A stretch of DNA of 64,000 bases from positions 1 to 64,000 of the forward strand of contig JAYZCG010000022.1 of NCBI GenBank assembly GCA_036338435.1, given 5' to 3'. Each line of letters starts with the position of its first letter. The first letter of the stretch is position 1. A model generated the notes under the pieces. The model saw nothing but the letters and a program-made list of their open reading frames with translations. It had not been told where the DNA came from and made no database searches. The position numbers and the translations under genes were made by a program. Shown here piece by piece: positions 43,379 to 52,219 of this stretch. Source of the DNA: JAPYTY01 sp036338435. Lineage in GTDB: Bacteria; Acidobacteriota; UBA6911; RPQK01; JADFOI01.

Positions 43379-44785
43379 ATGGAAGTAAAAGGGAAAAATG
43401 TTTTGGTTGTGGGATTCGCGCGTAGCGGACTTGCCGCCGCCAATTTCCTTCTGAGTCGAGGGGCCGAAGTCACTATTACAGATTGTAGAACACAAGAGGA
43501 ATTGGGAGATTCGATAGCCCAACTGGTGAAGCATGCACGGCTTTCTCTAGGTGCTCATCGCCGGGAGGATATTTTGGGATCTGATTTTGTTATTCTCAGC
43601 CCCGGTGTACCTTCAAATTTACCGGGATTGAGCGAAGCCTCAAAACGCAGTATTCCGATCTATAGTGAGGTGGAACTGGCCTACCGTTTCCTCGAAGGAC
43701 GTGTTGTTGGCGTTACTGGGTCCAATGGCAAGACTACAACTACTATCCTGCTGAGTAAGTTGTTTGAGACTGCGGGATGGGATTGTGTGGTCGCGGGTAA
43801 CGTGGGTGTTCCTCTGACTCAGTGCTTAAAGAGGTCTGCTGGATCGGATGCTGCTGGGCCGACTTATGTGGTAGAACTTTCCTCCTTTCAATTAGAAAAC
43901 ATTGAACAGTTTCGGTGTGATGTTGCAATGGTACTCAATATCAGTCCAGATCACCAGGATCGTTATCCAGATTTCAATGACTATCTAAAGGCAAAAGAGC
44001 GGATATTTCTCAATCAGTCAGGGGATGATTATGCTGTCCTAAACGCGGATGATCCCCACACTTTTGCAATGGGCATCAACCGGCCAGCCAAAGCTCTTTT
44101 TTACAGCCGCAAACAGGCTCTCAAGGAGGGGGTTTTCCTGCATGATCAAAGGATTCGTATAGCTTTAAAAGATGTGGAATATGATCTGATGTCGATTGGA
44201 GACATACGGCTTCGCGGCAGCCATAATCTGGAGAATATTTTGGCAGCAACCGCTACCGGTCTTATTTTCGGCATAGATCGGGAAGTGATGATGGAAACTT
44301 TTCGTGCCTTTGTGGGGGTAGAACACCGTTTAGAAACTGTCCGGAATCTGGAGGGTATTACTTTTTATAATGACTCAAAAGCTACTAATGTAGGCTCTAC
44401 TATTCAGGCGCTAAAGGCCTTTAGCGAGCCAATGATTGTTATCATGGGAGGTCTGGACAAGGGAGCTGATTTTAGTGTGTTGGAGCCCTTGATGAAGGAG
44501 AAAGTAAGACAACTCATTCTGTTGGGTACAACAGGTGACAAGATAAAAAATGCTCTTGGAAAAAGTGTGCCTACTGTTCAAGTCCGCGACATGTGCCAAG
44601 CTGTTGAGTTCGCTTACGAGCATGCTCTTTTCGGGGATGTTGTGGTCCTTTCGCCTGGTTGTACTAGTTTCGACATGTTTGAAGACTTCGAACATAGAGG
44701 GAGAGTATTCAAAGATGCGGTCAACGGACTAACTAAGAGGAGCCACGCAACGGGAAAGCAGGGGAATAAAGGGGGCCAGACATGA
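43379..44785 (+). CDS. murD: UDP-MurNAc-L-Ala:D-Glu ligase
   Basis: Adds D-glutamate. KNVLVVGFARSGLAAANFLL (Rossmann start), VGVTGSNGKTTTTILL (ATP), VELSSFQLE, LNISPDHQDRYPDF and FYNDSKATNVGSTIQAL, IMGGLDKGADFSVL are canonical. Length 468 is normal. Seven bases separate it from mraY. A 12-codon frame starts inside its stop codon (ATGA at 44782), before ftsW. Confidence 0.97.
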   Translation: MEVKGKNVLVVGFARSGLAAANFLLSRGAEVTITDCRTQEELGDSIAQLVKHARLSLGAHRREDILGSDFVILSPGVPSNLPGLSEASKRSIPIYSEVELAYRFLEGRVVGVTGSNGKTTTTILLSKLFETAGWDCVVAGNVGVPLTQCLKRSAGSDAAGPTYVVELSSFQLENIEQFRCDVAMVLNISPDHQDRYPDFNDYLKAKERIFLNQSGDDYAVLNADDPHTFAMGINRPAKALFYSRKQALKEGVFLHDQRIRIALKDVEYDLMSIGDIRLRGSHNLENILAATATGLIFGIDREVMMETFRAFVGVEHRLETVRNLEGITFYNDSKATNVGSTIQALKAFSEPMIVIMGGLDKGADFSVLEPLMKEKVRQLILLGTTGDKIKNALGKSVPTVQVRDMCQAVEFAYEHALFGDVVVLSPGCTSFDMFEDFEHRGRVFKDAVNGLTKRSHATGKQGNKGGQT

Positions 44786-44825
44786 AGACCATTGCTGAAT
44801 GGGCTTTGTTGGTGTGAGAGGAACA

Positions 44826-45947
44826 ATGAGGGGTAAGATTCCTTATGACCAGGGTTTGTTGGCCGTAGTACTAGCCCTCGTGGGTTTTGGGCTTGTTATG
44901 GTGTTCAGTGCCTCCACAGTGGTTTCGGACGAATTATATGGATCGCAAAGTTCGATATTCATCCGCCAGCTGGTGCTGGTAATTGCAGGCCTCCTGGCTT
45001 TGATGGTGACGATGAGAATTAACTACCATTTTTACCGGAGGCGGGAGGTTGTCTATGCTGCTCTTTCAGTCAGTGTGGCGCTCTTGGTATACGTTTTGTT
45101 TACTCCAGTTTTAAACGGTGTTCAGCGTTGGGTCCAGTTGGGTCCAATGAGTTTCCAGCCCTCTGAGTTGGCCAAGTTGGCGGTGATTCTTTTCACGGCA
45201 TTTTACCTAGTCACACGCCAAGATCAGTTTCACGATTTTTGGCGCGGACTCATGCCCTATCTAGCTGTTGTCGGAACGGTGATTCTATTGGTGTTGCGTG
45301 AACCGGATCTAGGCACTGCTGCCAGTATTGGCCTGTCCGCTAGTGTACTCATGTTTTTAGGAGGTGTGCGTTATCGGTATCTGATTGGACTTGTGGTGGC
45401 TAGCGCGCCTATACTTTACCTGCTGGTGGTTCGCGTTCCCTACCGACTCAATCGCATCCTAGCCTTTATTGATCCTGAGAAAGATCCTTCTGGGATGGGA
45501 TATCAAATTCGTCAAAGTTTAATTGCCGTTGGGTCTGGAGGATGGGGTGGACTAGGTTATGCCCAAGGGGAACAGAAACTACATTTTCTGCCCGAGCCAC
45601 ACACTGATTTTATTTATGCTGTAGTAGGTGAAGAACTCGGGTTTTTGGGGTGTTTAGCCCTAATCGTACTGTTTGCCGTTTTTTTTTGGAGAGGTGTACG
45701 GATAGCCATGCGTGCAGATACTCCCTTCGGCACTTATCTAGGCTTGGGAATCGTGTGCATGATTGTGTTTCAAGCTTTTATAAACATGAGCATGGTGATC
45801 AGTCTCCTTCCCACCAAAGGACTTCCTCTCCCTTTTGTCTCTGTCGGAGGCACATCAATGGTTATTACTATGTCGGCTGTGGGGATTTTGTTAAATATTT
45901 CGCGCCAAAGAGACGGCTGGTTACCTTCCAAAACTGATCATGTTTGA
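44826..45947 (+). CDS. ftsW: Septal peptidoglycan glycosyltransferase
   Basis: SEDS-family polymerase partner of FtsI. GFGLVMVFSASTVVSDE, NGVQRWVQLGPMSFQPSELAKL, REPDLGTAASIGL and LPEPHTDFIYAVVGEELGF are diagnostic; about ten spans. The start is taken as ATG 44826, which follows GAGAGGA. An in-frame ATG at 44799 lacks a ribosome-binding site. The stop overlaps the murG start by 8 bases. Confidence 0.94.
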   Translation: MRGKIPYDQGLLAVVLALVGFGLVMVFSASTVVSDELYGSQSSIFIRQLVLVIAGLLALMVTMRINYHFYRRREVVYAALSVSVALLVYVLFTPVLNGVQRWVQLGPMSFQPSELAKLAVILFTAFYLVTRQDQFHDFWRGLMPYLAVVGTVILLVLREPDLGTAASIGLSASVLMFLGGVRYRYLIGLVVASAPILYLLVVRVPYRLNRILAFIDPEKDPSGMGYQIRQSLIAVGSGGWGGLGYAQGEQKLHFLPEPHTDFIYAVVGEELGFLGCLALIVLFAVFFWRGVRIAMRADTPFGTYLGLGIVCMIVFQAFINMSMVISLLPTKGLPLPFVSVGGTSMVITMSAVGILLNISRQRDGWLPSKTDHV

Positions 45948-47016
45948 ACGTGTTCTTTTTGCCGGAGGGGGAACGGGAGGCCATATTTTTATGGCTGTTG
46001 CTCTGGCCCAAGCATTGAAACGCCGGGATCCTAAAGTTGAGATACTCTTTGTCGGAACACGGAAAGGTCTCGAAAATAATATTTTGCCTACACTTGGATT
46101 TTCATTCAAGACTATTGATATAGGAGGTTTGAAGGGTGTTGGATTATTGCAGGCAATGCACACGTTGTCACAGTTGCCTGGGAGTTTACGGACGTCTCGA
46201 ACGATTGTACAGGACTTCCTTCCTTCCATAGTCGTAGGACTGGGTGGATATTCCTCAGGTCCGGTGATGATGGCAGGTAAATGGCTGGGACTCCCATTGG
46301 TCCTGATCGAACCCAATGTTTATCCTGGTTTCACCAATCGGACCTTGCGACATTGGGTAGATGGAGTAGCAGTAGCTTTCGAGGAGACCTCTAGGTGGTT
46401 TGGAGAGAAGGCACATCTCACTGGTGTTCCCGTCCGGCAAGGTTTTCTGGAAGTGGACTCTGACGTTTTGGTAAGTGGGCGTATTCGATTGTTGGTTTTT
46501 GGGGGTAGCCAGGGTAGTCGACACATTAACCAGATGGTCTGCAGTGCCTTACCGTTTTTACCTCGCGACAAGTTTAGCATTGTCCACCAAACTGGCTCGG
46601 CGGATTGTCTTACCGTTAAAGATAAGTATGCAGAAGAGGGAATGGAGTCTGAGATCCTGGATTTCATTCAGGATATGCCCTCTTATATGGCACGTTCCGA
46701 CTTAGTTATTTCCCGAGCAGGAGCGTCTACTGTTGCGGAGATTGCTGCCACAGGGAGGCCAGCCATTTTTGTTCCACTACCCCAGGCAACCGATGACCAT
46801 CAACGCAGGAATGCCGCTGTTTTTGTAAAGAAACGGGCGGCGGTGGTTCTGGAGCAAGAAGAGACCTCAGGACGGGAATTGGCCAGAGTCTTAGTCAAGC
46901 TTGCCGGTGAACGTGATCGATTACATCAGATGGCACGGGCCAGTAGAGACCTTGCTCAGCGGGACAGTAAGGAAAAGATCATTAGGTTGATGGAAGAGCT
47001 GAGCAAGGCACGGTAA
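45940..47016 (+). CDS. murG: Lipid II-forming GlcNAc transferase
   Basis: Adds GlcNAc to lipid I. Begins VLFAGGGTGGHIFMAVALAQAL with the GGTGGH donor/acceptor loop, then GTRKGLENNILP, VVGLGGYSSGPVMMAG and VFGGSQGSRHIN. SRAGASTVAEIAATGRPAIFVPLP near the end binds UDP-GlcNAc. Length 358 is normal. Four bases separate it from murC. Confidence 0.97.
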   Translation: MFERVLFAGGGTGGHIFMAVALAQALKRRDPKVEILFVGTRKGLENNILPTLGFSFKTIDIGGLKGVGLLQAMHTLSQLPGSLRTSRTIVQDFLPSIVVGLGGYSSGPVMMAGKWLGLPLVLIEPNVYPGFTNRTLRHWVDGVAVAFEETSRWFGEKAHLTGVPVRQGFLEVDSDVLVSGRIRLLVFGGSQGSRHINQMVCSALPFLPRDKFSIVHQTGSADCLTVKDKYAEEGMESEILDFIQDMPSYMARSDLVISRAGASTVAEIAATGRPAIFVPLPQATDDHQRRNAAVFVKKRAAVVLEQEETSGRELARVLVKLAGERDRLHQMARASRDLAQRDSKEKIIRLMEELSKAR

Positions 47017-47020
47017 CCCT

Positions 47021-48376
47021 ATGACTAAAAAGTTTCACTTTATTGGTATCGGGGGTGCCGGAATGAGTGGCTTAGCAGAAATCCTTTTGTTGAGCGGTTG
47101 TGAGGTTTCCGGATCCGATTTGCAGGATAGTAGTTCCCTGGAAAGGCTGCGCCAGTTGGGAGCTCAAGTCTTCATTGGTCACGACTCTGATAATTTGAGC
47201 TCCGTTGACACAGTGGTCTTTTCGAGTGCAGTGTCTGGAGGGAACCCTGAATTAGTAAAGGCTAGAAGCCTTTGTTCAACAGTCATCTCTCGAGGAGAGC
47301 TGTTGGCAGATTTGATGAATTCACGGAAGGGAATCAGCGTGGCTGGCACCCATGGAAAAACCACTACTACTGCCATGATTGGCTTGTGCTTACTAAAGGC
47401 TGGCATAGATCCCACGGTGGTTGTAGGTGCTCGATTTGAGGTTATGCATAGCAATGCACGATTAGGAAAAGGAGAGTGGTTTGTGGCGGAAGCGGATGAA
47501 AGTGATCGTAGTTTTCTAATGCTTTCTCCATTTTGTTCTGTTGTGACTAACATTGACCTCGACCACATGGATGAGTACCACGATCTGGTCGATTTGCAGG
47601 ATGCCTTTTTGAAGCACCTCAACCGTACTGCGACAGAGGGGCTGGTAGTAGCTTGTACCCAGGACGTTGGTGTGATGAAAATCCTGAAAAAACTTCACCT
47701 GCGGGTGGTAACCTACGGACTAGAAATGGAGGCTGATGTGTGTGCCCGCCAGCTAGAACTGGCGTGGCGCAATGCCAGCTATGATTGCTATGAGGACGGT
47801 GAGTGTTTAGGGCGCATCCGGCTGGGCGTACCGGGTCGACACAATGTGTTGAACTCACTTGCAGCTGTGGCTGTTGCTCGGAAGATACTCCAGGTCCCCT
47901 TCGAAATAATACAGGACTCACTGGAGGCCTTCCATGGGGTCGAACGGCGACTCCAATGGAAGGGCGAAAGGGGGGGGGTGTGGGTCGTTGATGACTATGC
48001 CCATCATCCGGCTGAGATCCGTGCCACGTTGGAAACGTGCAAGGTGGTGGGTCGACGAATCATCGTGATTTTTCAGCCTCACCGGTATACGCGGACTCAG
48101 TACGTGATGAAGGAATTGAGCCAGTGTTTCAACGATGCAGATATTCTATACCTGATGGACATTTACCCAGCCGGAGAGCAACCTATTGCAGGTGTAACCT
48201 CTGAACATCTGGCTCATGAGATTGGACGGTTTCGTGCTGTTAACTATCTTTCAGATGAGAAACAACTGTTGATGGACCTCAAAGAGGAGGTCCGAGCAGG
48301 GGATTTGTTGATTACCTTGGGTGCTGGAAATGTATGGGAAATAGGAGCGGCGTTTCTTGAGAAAGAAAACTTATAA
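47021..48376 (+). CDS. murC: UDP-MurNAc:L-alanine ligase
   Basis: First amino-acid ligase of the cytoplasmic route. HFIGIGGAGMSGLAEILL, VAGTHGKTTTTAMIG, VAEADESDRSFL, VTNIDLDHMDEYHDL, DDYAHHPAEIRATLE and FQPHRYTRTQ are canonical. Length 451 is normal. It overlaps ftsQ by 20 bases. In many genomes murB and ddl follow; here they do not. Confidence 0.97.
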   Translation: MTKKFHFIGIGGAGMSGLAEILLLSGCEVSGSDLQDSSSLERLRQLGAQVFIGHDSDNLSSVDTVVFSSAVSGGNPELVKARSLCSTVISRGELLADLMNSRKGISVAGTHGKTTTTAMIGLCLLKAGIDPTVVVGARFEVMHSNARLGKGEWFVAEADESDRSFLMLSPFCSVVTNIDLDHMDEYHDLVDLQDAFLKHLNRTATEGLVVACTQDVGVMKILKKLHLRVVTYGLEMEADVCARQLELAWRNASYDCYEDGECLGRIRLGVPGRHNVLNSLAAVAVARKILQVPFEIIQDSLEAFHGVERRLQWKGERGGVWVVDDYAHHPAEIRATLETCKVVGRRIIVIFQPHRYTRTQYVMKELSQCFNDADILYLMDIYPAGEQPIAGVTSEHLAHEIGRFRAVNYLSDEKQLLMDLKEEVRAGDLLITLGAGNVWEIGAAFLEKENL

Positions 48377-49181
48377 GGGGCAAGGTCTAGCTAAGCAACT
48401 TGCACTGATATTTGGGCGTGTTTCACTTCTGGCAGTGCTTGCGATATCAGGGGTGTTAGTTCTTGACCACTCTCGTCATGCAGCCGACGTTGCTAAAGTC
48501 TTCTCTTTAAATCAGATCCACTACCGTGGTCTTGCCCAACTCGATCGAGAAGAGTTAGATGAACTGATTTTCCAGAATGTCTCCGAAGACTTACTTCTAA
48601 TCGATCTGGATAGAGTCAGGGCTCTAGTTGAGTCAGAATCCTGGGTGAAAGAGTCTACGATCCGGCGCAAATTACCCGATGGTCTCCTTATCCACATTAC
48701 TGAGCGTGAAGCTGCTGCTGTCGCCGTAATTGATGCCGAGCTGTATATTGTGGATCAAGCGGGAGTCATTTTGGATAATATCAATGCGGAGAACACCTCT
48801 CTGGAATACCCCATTGTGAAGGGGTTAAAGAACGTAGCTAGGGAAAATGCAAGAGAGGAAAATGCTGTCCGGATGGGAACGTATATGAGGGTTTTAGCGG
48901 AGCTAGCTCTTCACAATGCATCCATATCGGAAATCGATGTAGGAATTCCCGCTTCTGTATCCGTGATACCAGAAGGAGATCCTGTTCCCATTTACCTTGG
49001 GGATAAAGATTTTCTCAAGCGTTATGAAACGTTTGTCTCGCAGAAGGATCTCTATGATCGTCTAAAAGAGGAATATGGTGTTATCGAATCTATCGATGTG
49101 ACCTATGAAGATAAAATTATCTTTCACACTCCCCGAGGAAAGAATAAGACGGTCACGGCACAAGCTAACGGGCGGTCTTGA
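48357..49181 (+). CDS. ftsQ: FtsQ/DivIB-type cell division protein
   Basis: A bitopic protein: basic tail, one span (LLAVLAISGVLVLDH), then a POTRA domain (VFSLNQIHYRGLAQLDREEL...) and the FtsQ core with ESWVKESTIRRKLPDGLLIHITERE. Start is TTG 48357 with AGGAG nine bases before; no ATG fits. Location between murC and ftsA fixes the identity. It recruits FtsL/FtsB and regulates septal synthesis. Confidence 0.9.
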   Translation: MRKKTYKGQGLAKQLALIFGRVSLLAVLAISGVLVLDHSRHAADVAKVFSLNQIHYRGLAQLDREELDELIFQNVSEDLLLIDLDRVRALVESESWVKESTIRRKLPDGLLIHITEREAAAVAVIDAELYIVDQAGVILDNINAENTSLEYPIVKGLKNVARENAREENAVRMGTYMRVLAELALHNASISEIDVGIPASVSVIPEGDPVPIYLGDKDFLKRYETFVSQKDLYDRLKEEYGVIESIDVTYEDKIIFHTPRGKNKTVTAQANGRS

Positions 49182-49184
49182 ATC

Positions 49185-50423
49185 ATGGGTAAAAAACGAT
49201 TTCTAGCCGGGATCGACGTGGGGACAACGAAGATTTGCACTACTTGTGCCCAATCGGAGAATGGACACACGGAGATTTTGGGGACGGGATGGGCTCCATC
49301 TAGGGGATTAAAGAAGGGAGTCGTAGTCAATCTTTCGGAAACAGTGGATAGCGTCAAAATTTCCCTCGAAGAGGCAGAAAGAAATTCTCAGACCTCAATT
49401 GAATCGGCCTATGTCAGCATTGGAGGAGCCTATCTTCGTGGAATCAATAGTTCGGGAGAGACGGAGGTGCGCAGCAAAAACGGTGAAATTACTGGCGACG
49501 ATATAAGTCGTGCGGTCACGGCAGCAACCGCACAAGATATGAACGATGACTACCAGATCATTCATGTTCTTACCCGCAACTTTGAGGTAGACGGGCAAGG
49601 AGGCGTTATAGATCCGCTCGGAATGAATGGTAAGCATTTGTCAGTTGCGCTGCATCTTGTGCGCAATGCATCGGCGGTGGTGCAGAATGCCGTTAACGCT
49701 ATTAACAAGGCAGGGGTTTTAGTTAGTGGCGTAGTAATGCAGCAGTTAGCTTCTGCCGAAGCCGTGCTGAGTTCTGATGAGAAAGAATTGGGTACCATCC
49801 TTGTAGATATTGGCGGTGGGACAACGGATCTCGCATTCTATAACCAAGGTAGCATTTGGCACACAGGAGTCGTGCCAGCTGGGGGCAATCTCATTACCAA
49901 GGATATTGCGATCGGTATCAAAACGCCTTTGCGGGAAGCAGAGCAACTCAAAGTGACAGTGGGCAGCATTTTTCCTGAGAGTGTTCCTGTTGAGGAACTC
50001 ATTGAAGTGAGCGAGATTGGATCAGGCCAGTGCAAAACGACGTCGCGACGGCACCTGTGCCAGATCATCCAGGCACGGTGTGACGAAATACTCAAAGCTG
50101 TGGCGGAATCTATCCAACTTGCAGGAGTACAGAAGGAGTTGATTATGGGCGTGGTGATTACCGGTGGAGGCTCTCTGCTGGACGGTATTGTTGACAGGGC
50201 TGAACAGATTTTGGAAATGCCCGTTCGTTTGGGTTATCCCATCAATGTCGTTTCTCATGAACACAGCGCTTTTAACCCTGCCTATGCCACTTCGTTGGGT
50301 TTGCTAAAGTATATTCAGGACGTTCAGGGACAGGTGGCTATGGGGCAGGAGCTAGCAAGAAATGTACATCCTGTGGAGACGGGAGAAAGAGTCAAGAACT
50401 GGCTTATGGAAAAAATTAGTTGA
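49185..50423 (+). CDS. ftsA: Cell division actin-like protein FtsA
   Basis: Tethers FtsZ to the membrane. Begins FLAGIDVGTTKICTTCAQ (phosphate 1), has ILVDIGGGTTDLAFYNQG (phosphate 2) and VVITGGGSLLDGIVDRAE (adenosine), and ends with an amphipathic helix (GERVKNWLMEKIS), the membrane-targeting sequence. Length 412 is normal. Three bases after ftsQ. Confidence 0.97.
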   Translation: MGKKRFLAGIDVGTTKICTTCAQSENGHTEILGTGWAPSRGLKKGVVVNLSETVDSVKISLEEAERNSQTSIESAYVSIGGAYLRGINSSGETEVRSKNGEITGDDISRAVTAATAQDMNDDYQIIHVLTRNFEVDGQGGVIDPLGMNGKHLSVALHLVRNASAVVQNAVNAINKAGVLVSGVVMQQLASAEAVLSSDEKELGTILVDIGGGTTDLAFYNQGSIWHTGVVPAGGNLITKDIAIGIKTPLREAEQLKVTVGSIFPESVPVEELIEVSEIGSGQCKTTSRRHLCQIIQARCDEILKAVAESIQLAGVQKELIMGVVITGGGSLLDGIVDRAEQILEMPVRLGYPINVVSHEHSAFNPAYATSLGLLKYIQDVQGQVAMGQELARNVHPVETGERVKNWLMEKIS

Positions 50424-50494
50424 AGTTCATTGCTTGGTTAATTTAGGCATTACCAAGTTGAGGAGGTGCTGGTTGTTGCAGCTAGGAGGTTTTT

Positions 50495-51661
50495 ATGGCA
50501 AAGCTAAAGATAAAGATTGACGACAACAGAGACGATCTCAAACTAGTATTTGACGAAAGCTTGTCTGGGGCTTCTCTGAAGGTTGTTGGGATCGGAGGTG
50601 GCGGTTGCAATGCTGTGAATCGCATGATCGAGGCCGGTATTGAGGGAGTGGAGTTTATCGCTGCCAATACAGATGTACAGGCCCTTCGCCAGTCCAAAGC
50701 TTCCATCAAACTTCAGCTGGGCACCAAATTAACCAAAGGGTTAGGTGCTGGTGCCAATCCTGAGATTGGTCGCCAGGCAGCCCTGGAGGATACCGAAAAA
50801 ATCATAGAGTTGCTTGAAGGTGCTGACATGGTCTTTGTTACGGCTGGGCTAGGAGGAGGAACTGGTGGGGGTAGTGCTCCTATCATTTCTAGCCTTTCAT
50901 CTGAACTAGGTGCTCTGACCGTAGCAGTTGTCACCAAGCCATTTAGCTTTGAAGGGAAAAAGCGAATGGACCAGGCTGAGCAGGCCCTCGCTGAACTTGG
51001 AGATAGTAGCGATACCGTGATCAGCATCCCTAACGAACGTTTACTTACAGCTGTTCCCACCCAGATGGCTCTGGTAGATGCTTTCAAATTTGCTGATGAT
51101 GTACTACGTCAAGCCGTACAGGGAATCAGCGATCTGATTACTGTTCCTGGTGTTATCAATCTCGATTTTGCAGACGTCAAAACCATTGTTAGCGGAATGG
51201 GGATGGCACTCATGGGGACCGGTGTTGCAGAAGGCGATGGGAGAGCTGAGACAGCTGCTAGGAAGGCTATTAACAGTCCCCTCCTTGAGGACACCACCAT
51301 TCAGGGAGCTCGCGGGGTTCTAATTAACATAACGGGAAGTGAGAACATGACTTTGCATGAGGTTAGCGAAGCAAGTCGTATTGTACAGGAAGCGGCTCAT
51401 CCTGATGCAAACATCATTTTTGGATCAGTCTTTGATGAGAAATTAGGGAATAGGGTTAAAATAACCGTTATTGCTACTGGATTTGATGAAGATGGTGGTC
51501 AGGAGTCAGGCAGCGCATTCAAACCCCGCCTGGACAGCATGAGACAACCGCATACTGATCATCTTGCCAGCGTGGAAATGCCACTTGGTGAAACAGGATC
51601 TTCGGACACGACGTCTGAACTAGAGGTGCCTGCTTTTTTGCGTCAGAAGTTTGCAGAATAG
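50495..51661 (+). CDS. ftsZ: Cell division tubulin-like GTPase FtsZ
   Basis: Forms the Z-ring. KVVGIGGGGCNAVNRMIE, GLGGGTGGGSAP (tubulin signature), VTKPFSFEGKKRM and NLDFADVKTI are diagnostic. AGGAGG lies just upstream of the ATG at good spacing. A short linker leads to the C-terminal peptide EVPAFLRQKF, the FtsA-binding tail. Last gene of the cluster; a 71-base gap with no obvious promoter separates it from ftsA. Confidence 0.98.
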   Translation: MAKLKIKIDDNRDDLKLVFDESLSGASLKVVGIGGGGCNAVNRMIEAGIEGVEFIAANTDVQALRQSKASIKLQLGTKLTKGLGAGANPEIGRQAALEDTEKIIELLEGADMVFVTAGLGGGTGGGSAPIISSLSSELGALTVAVVTKPFSFEGKKRMDQAEQALAELGDSSDTVISIPNERLLTAVPTQMALVDAFKFADDVLRQAVQGISDLITVPGVINLDFADVKTIVSGMGMALMGTGVAEGDGRAETAARKAINSPLLEDTTIQGARGVLINITGSENMTLHEVSEASRIVQEAAHPDANIIFGSVFDEKLGNRVKITVIATGFDEDGGQESGSAFKPRLDSMRQPHTDHLASVEMPLGETGSSDTTSELEVPAFLRQKFAE

Positions 51662-51676
51662 CCTAGTGATGATGAA

Positions 51677-51844
51677 TCATTGAACCATCTTCAGGCGTTT
51701 TATTGCTGTTTCTATCAATTCTGCTAGTTCTACCCAGTTTTTGCTGTAAAATCCTGCATTTTCTTGAAGTGCCTTATATTTCTCAATAATTTGATCACAG
51801 TACTCAGCCTTTGCTTCTAAAATTCCCAACTTTTTTGTGTCCAT
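51677..51844 (-). CDS. Possible small protein, 55 aa, unknown
   Basis: ATG at 51844, TGA at 51677-51679. The predicted product is acidic/basic amphipathic and helical (ILEAKAEYCDQIIEKYKAL; WVELAELIETAIKRLK) with no signal peptide. It looks more protein-like than shadow frames in this window. No good ribosome-binding site is visible, and the length could occur by chance in AT-rich DNA. I recognise no family. Confidence 0.35.
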   Translation of the reverse strand: MDTKKLGILEAKAEYCDQIIEKYKALQENAGFYSKNWVELAELIETAIKRLKMVQ

Positions 51845-52052
51845 AGTTGCCGAAACTATAATTCCAAAGTTAGCAATCAGGCAACACCTAAAGTGATTTC
51901 ATTGAGAGATTTAGGATGTGCCGCACTCTAGCACATCAGGCACATAATCTGACACAGAGTCTAGGTCATTCTTGTGCTGTGAAATATTCATTTTGGCGTT
52001 TTCTACTGAATTGCACATTGAGGTATAGTCACAAAACTTAAACAATGACTTA

Positions 52053-52080
52053 CCTTATATCTCTCAAGAGCGATATAAGG
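52053..52080. repeat. Near-perfect 28-base palindrome upstream of tyrS
   Basis: Arms CCTTATATC (52053-52061) and GATATAAGG (52072-52080) are perfect 9-base inverted repeats around TCTCAAGAGC, which is itself nearly self-complementary. No T-run follows on either strand, so an operator is more likely than a terminator. It is 140 bases before tyrS. Confidence 0.5.
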
Positions 52081-52219
52081 AGATTCTGGGCAATACACTT
52101 GTAAGTTGAGTGGTTTGGCACAGTCTTGATACTGGGGCAGTCAACCTTGCATCGCAGTAGATAATTTATGCACACCGCTAGCTACCTATTTATAATGGGT
52201 GTTGGATGGATCTACAAAA

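Larger units (their letters stand above)
51662..52219. other. Long intergenic region between ftsZ and tyrS
   Basis: 558 bases, the longest gap in the window, relatively AT-rich. It holds a 55-codon frame on the minus strand (51677-51844), a second shorter minus-strand frame (35 to 44 codons, stop near 51915) and a palindrome (52053-52080). I see no clear ftsZ terminator and no T-box-like structure before tyrS. Confidence 0.5.
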
